Below are positions 57,901 to 64,000 of a stretch of 64,000 nt of DNA, in pieces. The translations under genes and the position numbers were made by a program. The stretch comes from Sorghum bicolor (taxonomy: Eukaryota > Streptophyta > Magnoliopsida > Poales > Poaceae): assembly GCF_000003195.3 (NCBI RefSeq), contig NC_012878.2, positions 16,708,946 through 16,772,945 on the forward strand, read 5' to 3'. The notes beneath the pieces are model-generated. The model had not been told where the DNA came from. It did no database searches and was given only the letters and a program-made list of their open reading frames with translations. Within the stretch, counting starts at the first letter, position 1, and every line of letters starts with the position of its first letter.

Positions 57901-58605
57901 CCAAAACAAGGCACAATCATACTTGCACACATCAATAGAAACATAACCAAAACCAAGCTTCTGGAGGAGAGCCTTCAACTCATTATATGACTTAGGAAGT
58001 CCTGGCACATTCTTCAAAGATCCAAAAAGCAACTCAAGGAATGCATCAAACCTAGATGTTGTTATCCGATTGTACAATTTTACATGCAGCAGTTTAATAA
58101 TGAAAGATAACCTAGTCTCCTCGGTGCAACCTGGATAAAGTTCACGCTTTGCCTCTTCCATGAGTTGTTTATATAAGTTACCACCAAAGCCATGGCTCAC
58201 TGCGTCTCGCATATCTTGAATCAACCCCTGAACTCCCCTTGCACCATCATCTATGACATCTTCTGCTTGTCCTTCCTCAAGAAGTGGTGCCTGGTCATCA
58301 TTTCCATCCCATGGCATATCCTCTGGTACAACAGCAAGTTCTCCATCATCATCTTGTTGGACATCATCAATAAGTTCCTCTCCATGGTGAATCCACATTG
58401 TATAGCTTCTAGACATACCATTGATTTCAATATCCTCGTGTACCTCATCTAAGCTTTTCTCTATGTGGTTTAGGCATTTGCGGCATGGGCACTTGATTTT
58501 TTCATTTGCACTATATCTTGCTCGGACATGTTGCATGAACTGGTCCACACCATCCAAAAAAGGTTGCGAAAATGGTTTTTCATTGCAAATCCACCTTCTA
58601 TCCAT
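54975..58605 (-). pseudogene. tnpD: CACTA transposase TNPD (tnp2 family), one in-frame stop
   Basis: Exons on the minus strand: 58605-56054, 55966-55888, 55802-54975, with phases matching. Domains: transposase-associated N-terminal region (residues 3-75, CPCRKCLNHI), tnp2 core (about 275-500) with LGIATDGFNPFG and a Cys cluster (ACVYCDENPCSC), DUF4218 (about 650-770) and DUF4216 (exon 3). Candidate catalytic acids are D336 (TDGFNP), D428 (IHDYPT) and E560 (VMHIEKN). The tail is strongly acidic. A single TGA at 56305-56307 (codon 767) follows GRPE, where Gly is usual. Otherwise the ~1150 codons are open. It would bind and cut the transposon ends. Confidence 0.92.
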
Positions 58606-60849
58606 CTTGACCTACACAAAATTAGTTGCCACATAATTATCTTCGCTATAGTAAATCGCTTGTATAGCCAACCAAAGGTGCCAAAATAACTTGCAAGAAC
58701 ATATCTAACCTTGATCTATGACGGTGGTGTCCAAATGTGACGGTGCTAGCCATCACAAATTACGGCTTCCATCTCTGGCTCAAGCGATGGCTGGCATCTC
58801 CATCGTAGGCTGACAGATCTGCCCCGGCGAAGCCCCCCAATGATGGAGTTGCTAGCCTCCATCTCAGGTGCCCATCTTGCATCCATTCATTGAGCAACAG
58901 CTGGATGAGGTAGGTGAGGTAGAGCCGGGTGAGCACTACGGCTCTGGCTTGCTGGCAGCAGATGTAGGTGTTGAGTGGACCGAGAGTGGCAGAGCAGGGA
59001 CGAGAGAGAGGGGCAGAGCGGGGGCGAGAGCGGCGTGGCTGGAGGTGGGGTGGCGGCGTGGCTCTGCCTTGCGAGCGTTGGGGGTGGCGCCGTGGCTGGA
59101 GGTGTCGCCGGCGTGAGTGGCTGAGCGGGGGCAGAGCGGGGGCAAGAGTTGGCGAGCGGGCAGCAGAGTGTTCTTATGACTGAGGAGCACAATGACAGGT
59201 GGGCCCATGTGTTCTTGAGCTTCATTCATCCCTGTCCATTGTTCATGCATTTTGTTTTTAAATCTGTGCCGAAAAATTGTAACATGGATTCCTCCTAGTA
59301 GGTATATCCAAATGGAGTGGTTTTTTTTTCAAAACTTTTAAGAATCAATTTCTATCAATTTAATGTGTTGATGCTACTCATAGTTTCTTGTTACAAAATT
59401 TGAACAGTTGGAAAGTACAATTGTACAAAAAGTGCAACTAAAGGCCACAATTAGAAATTGTAAATGATTTCAGATGGAAAAGTAGTTAACATGACTTTTG
59501 TACAACTCATCAGGACGAACAATTTATCTTTTGGTCATTTGGCCATCCGACAAATTGATGGTAAAGTAGTTCATAAAACTTACAGTCTCCCTCGTAGTCT
59601 CATGAACTATAAGTGAGATGTATAAGGTTGTGAACAAAGTTACCCATCACTTTGTCAAATGGACAAGTGGCCAAAATAAAAAGTGTTCATCTTCATGAGA
59701 TGAGCAATCTTTGTGTTCATCACTTTTAAATTTGGAAACATTTAGTACCTTAATTTGTTGTCCCTAATCTAATTTTTTGAATTTTGAATTTGAACCTATC
59801 AAAACAAAGTCAAATGAAAATATAACCAAAATACAGAAAGTACATCTCGATGAGTTGCATAACTTTGTTATAGACAACTTCACAAATATCAGTCGTTTAG
59901 TACCCCAAAATCCAATTTGAGTCCCAATTTAACTAAATGGCTCACTTACAGGTGGACCCAGTGCTTCAGTAGCACAATCGACCCAGCGCACCACCATCCA
60001 CCGAGAGAGCGGCCCAACCAGGTCAGACAAATTTTTCGCTGCCGCTCCCGCCCCATCCCGCTCGCTGACACAAGGGACCCACACCGACTCCCGCTCTTTC
60101 TACCCAAAACCACCCCATCGCCTTATCCTCTTCACCGGTTGGCAAAGGGGAAATCCCCAATCTCCCGAACCCTAAACCCTGCCTACGGAGCGCTCGCTGC
60201 CTCCCTGCCCACCTCCACTGCGCCCACCTCGCCGCCCGCCGCCACCTCGCCTCCACAACGCCCACCTCGCCGCCCGCCACCACCTCGCCCACCTCCACAG
60301 CACCCGCCGCCCTCACCACGACCCCGCCCGCCTCCGCAGTGCCCACCGTCACGAACTCGGCCGACTATGCACCATCTCGTCGACGGCCTCCACACTACTT
60401 GCGCCCGCCGTCACCAGCACGCGAGCTCCGGACGACACTCCCTCAGCTCGGATTCCTTCTCCGAAGGTACTCTACCTCCTCTCGCTGTCTCTAGCTTGGA
60501 GCAATGTTGTCCTAACAGTGGAAGTGTGGTAGGAGAATTGTGGATTTGTTGTCTGAATGTTGACAATGGTAGGAGAAGTGTGGTACTGTTTGTTTGTTCC
60601 AATATATTGTTAGGTACTGTTTGTTTGTTGCAATGTATTGTTAGGTACTGTTTGTTTGTTCCATTTTGCAAAGCTTCAGTTTGGTATTGTCTAGTGTTAT
60701 GTACTGTCATCTGTTCTGCTATTGTCTGTTATTTTGACTTATGTCATCAATATGTGTACTGATGTGTTAGTTATTTGTTCATTTTGTTTACAGAAACTGG
60801 TTAAAGTTTGTGATTTGTGTATATCTCATCATACTTAGTCATACAAGAT
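58606..60849. promoter_or_regulatory. Divergent promoter region of the two CACTA genes
   Basis: On the TNPD side a leader intron is likely: acceptor just before 58615 and donor CAAG/GTTAGATATG at 58712-58699 (minus strand). TGACGG repeats are at about 58718-58765. A GC-rich block follows (58970-59170). The middle, 59280-59900, is AT-rich and without signal. On the plus side, 60150-60465 is a GC-rich leader with CCCTAAACCCT and CGCCCACCTCGCCGCC repeats. A leader intron spans about 60466-60793. Long ORFs in this region are GC-rich frames without homology that I can see. Confidence 0.5.
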
Positions 60850-63678
60850 ATGACGAAAAACAAGTATGAGCAGCAAAGGGATGAAAATGTAAAGAAAATT
60901 CAGGAAGTTTTTAAATCTTTGGGTATACCAATCTTAGCTCAGGAAGTTATTGATGGTCTTGCAAAAAACAAAAGGGCAAAGGGAAGGCAGTAGCCACTGA
61001 AAATCCAGGATCTGACCATGATTATGATCCATCATCTGAAATTGAAAACGAAACTGATAGTGACGATGAATGTGATGACGACCTCCATGTTGAGGTCAAT
61101 ACTCAGGTGAGATGCATTACATGGCCAATTAGCAAGTTTCTGGTATCTTTGAAACATGAACTTCATTGACTAATTTCATTTACTAGGGCACTTGTTTTTT
61201 CACTAATAGGATGCATGTTTATCTATGCAGGTAGAAGAGATGGTTCCAGGAACGCGCCTTGTCCAAAAGAAGCTGAAGGTGGGAACGGCGGCTGCCAGCA
61301 AAAAGGCACCGTGGACACCAACAAGATTAACTAGGCAGCAAGCAGCCATGTCGCCTGGACGTCGTCCACCACCTAGGCAGAGAATGCCCTTGCTTCCTAA
61401 GAACCCTGCAAAAGGCAGCACACAAGCGAAAAGCCAACACCCTACAAGCAGCAGCCTCACCACAAACACTGCAAACAATGCCCCTGCTCCTCTAGTGAAC
61501 CCCACAGCCCCTGCTCCTCCAGTGAACCCCACAGCCCCTGCTCCTCCAGTGATCCCCACACCCAGTCCAGCCATCTCTGCTCCTATTCCCACAGCTATTC
61601 CATCCATGTCTGCTCCTATTCCAAACAGAGAGGCTAGTATTCACAAATTCACCAAGACAACTGCAGCCAAGTCTGTGCCTGGTGCAAACCCAATGTGTAC
61701 ACCTTCTACTCCAAGACCAACTGCTGCCCTATCTAGACATCCTACTCTTGCCACTAGTGTCACCCAAGAAGTTCCTATAGACACCTCGCCAGGTGTGCAG
61801 AGCTCTAGGCAGAGCAAAGACATGAATGTGTTAGCTGATCCATTTGATGCAGCAACTACAGAGGACAATGTACATGAAGAATAAGCTTGTGACTTAGATC
61901 AGGGTAAGCAATATGGGTTTCCAATCATGCTTTCGTCCATCACATATCTACTTTGTCACTGCTATAGCAACACATTATCATTCTTATTGCAGATGTAGGG
62001 CGACAAAAGGAAGTCCACAAGAAAAGCATGGGTCATGGTTTAGAAAAGTTGCTAAAAAAGGGGCACAAGCTGCCTATCGAAGTGGCTGAAGGGAAGAAAA
62101 GGCCTGCTGTCCCCCTTCAGGCAGCTAAGCTAGCATCAGAAACTGGCATTTTCCTTAGAGACCAGCTCCCTATCTACACATCATGGAAGACTTATGAAAA
62201 TGATGCGGGGAAGGCACAAGTCCAAAAAGTGCTTGATAAAGTGGCAGTGAGAAATATTTCACTAAAAATACTTCTAACCAATCACTAGCTCAACTCCGTT
62301 TTAATAAATGTTGTCTAACAAATCATTTATGTGGCTACAGACAAGGTTGGATGTGGATATTAAGAATGATGGACCAAGCAAGGCAGCATGCACTGATATT
62401 GTCAAGAGGGGAGTAAGGCAGCAGAGGTATCATCTGAAAAGGAAGTACTATGACGAGTCACTGACAAAAGAACAACTCTTGGCCATGGAACCTCCACCTA
62501 AGATGAAGAAGCAGGAGTGGGTCAACCTGGTTGAGTACTGGTGTGAGCCAAAGAATCAGGTATTTGCCTTGATTAACTCTTTTCTTACTGTGAAATGGAA
62601 TATGTGCAAGTGAATGAACCTCTATTGCATTTCTATGGTGCAGGAAAAAGTTCCAAGAATAAAGCTAACCGTGCCCTAGTGTAGCTTCACCAAAAGACTG
62701 GATCTAGGTCCTACATTGCCCACCGTTACAGCCTGGTATGGATACTATGCCTTTTGTACAAGTAGTTTGAAAGATGGGTCATTTGTAGCATATATAGTCT
62801 CATGCAATTGTATGGCACTCTAAGTAATTACCAAGTGCTTAACACCTGCCTACAAATTTTGTGTTACAATAATAAATTAATGTGTGGGTTTGTGCTGATA
62901 CAAAACATACAAATGTTGAGTTTGGCCAATCTGTTGACATAACATGCATGCCATAGAGTACTCTAATGTATGAATTTGTGATGATACAGTGCTTATAAAT
63001 GTTGGGATCTTGCTATAAATATGCACAACTAATCTGATGCTTGTCCACAATATGTTGAGAAGTACTCTAATTCATTTACCTTTATGGACAGAGGTCTAAG
63101 TACAATGACACGGAACCAGATGCGATTGAATTCTTTGGTGAATGCATGAATCATCCACAACATGGTCGTACTCCTCTTGCAAATGAATTATATGTAAGTG
63201 AACTGAATGTTGCATATTCAATCCTGGTATAAGACTGTTACTGTTGTATGGCCTTTCAATCAAGTGCATGGATTCTATGTAGGAGCAAATGGTGGCAGAG
63301 AAGGAAAAAGAACCAGAAGAAGGAGAACAACAGAAGTCTCCAACCAAGATAGTTGCTGAAAGTCTCAGCCACATCAGCAATAGATCAACATTCCTTCAAA
63401 GTCTTGGCATAACTAAAGTGAGCAAGACTGCCGGGTCCACATCAGCTGCAGCACAAGCACGTATGCAAGCGCAATTGGAAGAACAGCTACAAGAAGAAAT
63501 AGAGGAGGCTGCAAGGAGGCAGGAAGTGTGGCAGGCACAACTTGAAGCGCAGCAGGCCACACTTGAAGAAAACCAAACCTTGCTACGCGCGACACAAGAA
63601 GAAGTGAAGGCAATGAACAACAAGTTTGAGAAAGTCAGTTCGATGCTACGATCTTTGCTGAAATTTCACAAAGATTGA
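60850..63678 (+). pseudogene. Transposase_24-type (Ptta/En/Spm) gene of the CACTA element, decayed
   Basis: Exons 60850-61106, 61231-61903, 61993-62246, 62341-62559, 62644-62735, 63092-63193 and 63283-63678, all with GT-AG borders. The protein begins MTKNKYEQQRDENVKK, then an acidic stretch, a Pro-rich linker with three 9-codon repeats (APAPPVNPT, 61480-61560), and the conserved region (KSMGHGLEKLLKKGHKLPIE, NKANRA, HQKTGSRSYIAHRY). It ends in a Gln/Glu/Ala-rich coiled coil. Defects: 1-bp losses in A runs near 60963 and 62649, TAA at 61882-61884, TAG at 62682-62684. It is probably the TNPA-like partner of TNPD. Confidence 0.82.
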
Positions 63679-64000
63679 GGTAGGCTGAATGCACTCTATG
63701 CTTGATAATGCCCAGGTTGGAAATTTGAGGGCTGCTGAAACTTCTCTGCACTTGTTGAACTTGTTTGATGTTTTGTCTCATGGAACTTGTGTGTGGTCAT
63801 GGAACCTGGAACTTGTAATATGGTTTATGTCAGTACTTGTGTGTGAACCTAGAACCTGAACTTGTGGAATTTGAAAACTGTGTTATCAGTTTCAATATGT
63901 CTGTGATGTGTATGATGCCTTGGCAATATTGTGTATGAATGATGATGGATTCTGTTGTCTATATTGGTATATATGTCTGGATGAATTCGATATGTGGGCC
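63679..64000. other. 3' flank of the Transposase_24-type gene
   Basis: Repeated short phrases of the kind GAACTTGTGTGTG and GGAACCTGGAACTTGT occur at 63765-63875. No ORF, terminus or polyadenylation site can be assigned with confidence. Confidence 0.4.

Larger units (their letters stand above)
52932..64000. mobile_element. CACTA (En/Spm) transposon, right end off window
   Basis: The left terminus CACTACAAGAAATGTTGC starts at 52932 after the 3-bp AAC. Subterminal TGTGACG and CGTCATATAATGT repeats follow. Inside are a TNPD-type transposase gene on the minus strand, a divergently oriented Transposase_24-type gene on the plus strand, and a passenger zinc-finger gene near the left end. CACTA elements move by cut and paste and make 3-bp duplications. 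The other terminus was not reached, so the size exceeds 11 kb. Confidence 0.92.

Noticed and set aside
58887..59250. Overlapping GC-rich ORFs on both strands
   Set aside because: They lie in the leader region of the transposase gene and have low-complexity Ala/Pro/Arg composition with no domain.
59917..60762. 281-residue Pro-rich ORF
   Set aside because: It overlaps a likely leader exon and intron of the downstream gene. Its middle is a CCGCC/CACCTCG simple repeat and its end is intron-like.

Overview
This is plant nuclear DNA, almost certainly from a grass. The evidence is dense nesting of Ty3-type LTR retrotransposons of the Athila and Tat lineages, a CACTA (En/Spm) transposon with a tnp2-type transposase, and plant-type introns. 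An andropogonoid or other panicoid grass is a plausible guess, but the sequence alone does not fix the species. I find no ordinary host gene, tRNA or rRNA; essentially all 64 kb is mobile DNA.

Layout, using my own labels. Element A (Tat lineage, minus strand) fills 1-26952, with its left end off the window. It carries gag, protease, RT, RNase H plus a second RNase H, and integrase. On its opposite strand it carries an intron-containing plant mobile domain (PMD) gene. B1 (Athila-like, minus, 2592-18397) sits in an intron of that PMD gene. Element D (minus, 12215 to about 18060) sits in the 5' LTR of B1. A itself is inserted in the RT region of a second Athila-like copy, B2 (minus, 26953-36782). 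The 5' LTR of B2 is split by C, a complete non-autonomous element (plus, 28550-35640, perfect 5-bp target duplication). B2 in turn interrupts the PMD gene of another Tat copy, X (36783-39402). The LTR of X (38680-39402) also serves as 5' LTR of a tandem neighbour, A2 (plus, to 47494). A2 contains two solo LTRs (39536-40664 and 45643-46866) and is cut by element F (plus, 47495-51958). F is cut by a D-type LTR (51959-52931), and that LTR is cut by a CACTA transposon running from 52932 past the window end.

How the parts work together. The Athila-like elements B, C, D and F share a tRNA-Asp primer site (retained in B1, B2, C and F), a U3 promoter block, a leader motif, a U5 hairpin and polypurine tracts. 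D and C lack most of pol and so look dependent on helpers. B keeps gag, pol and an extra downstream ORF, but its protease-like region lacks the catalytic Asp and both copies share an internal TGA. The CACTA element has two divergent genes, a TNPD-type transposase with a single in-frame TGA and a decayed Transposase_24-type gene. It also carries a broken GRF-like zinc-finger passenger gene with a hydrophobic tail.

Most interesting signals: the antisense intron-bearing PMD gene with a TATA box at the LTR edge; a triple-hairpin module with compensatory changes; a fossil primer site buried inside the D-type LTR; the altered B protease; a GCCGAT/ATCGGC hexamer scattered through all Tat copies; and the CACTA passenger gene. 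All coding calls come from reading translations and motifs by eye; no database search was run.
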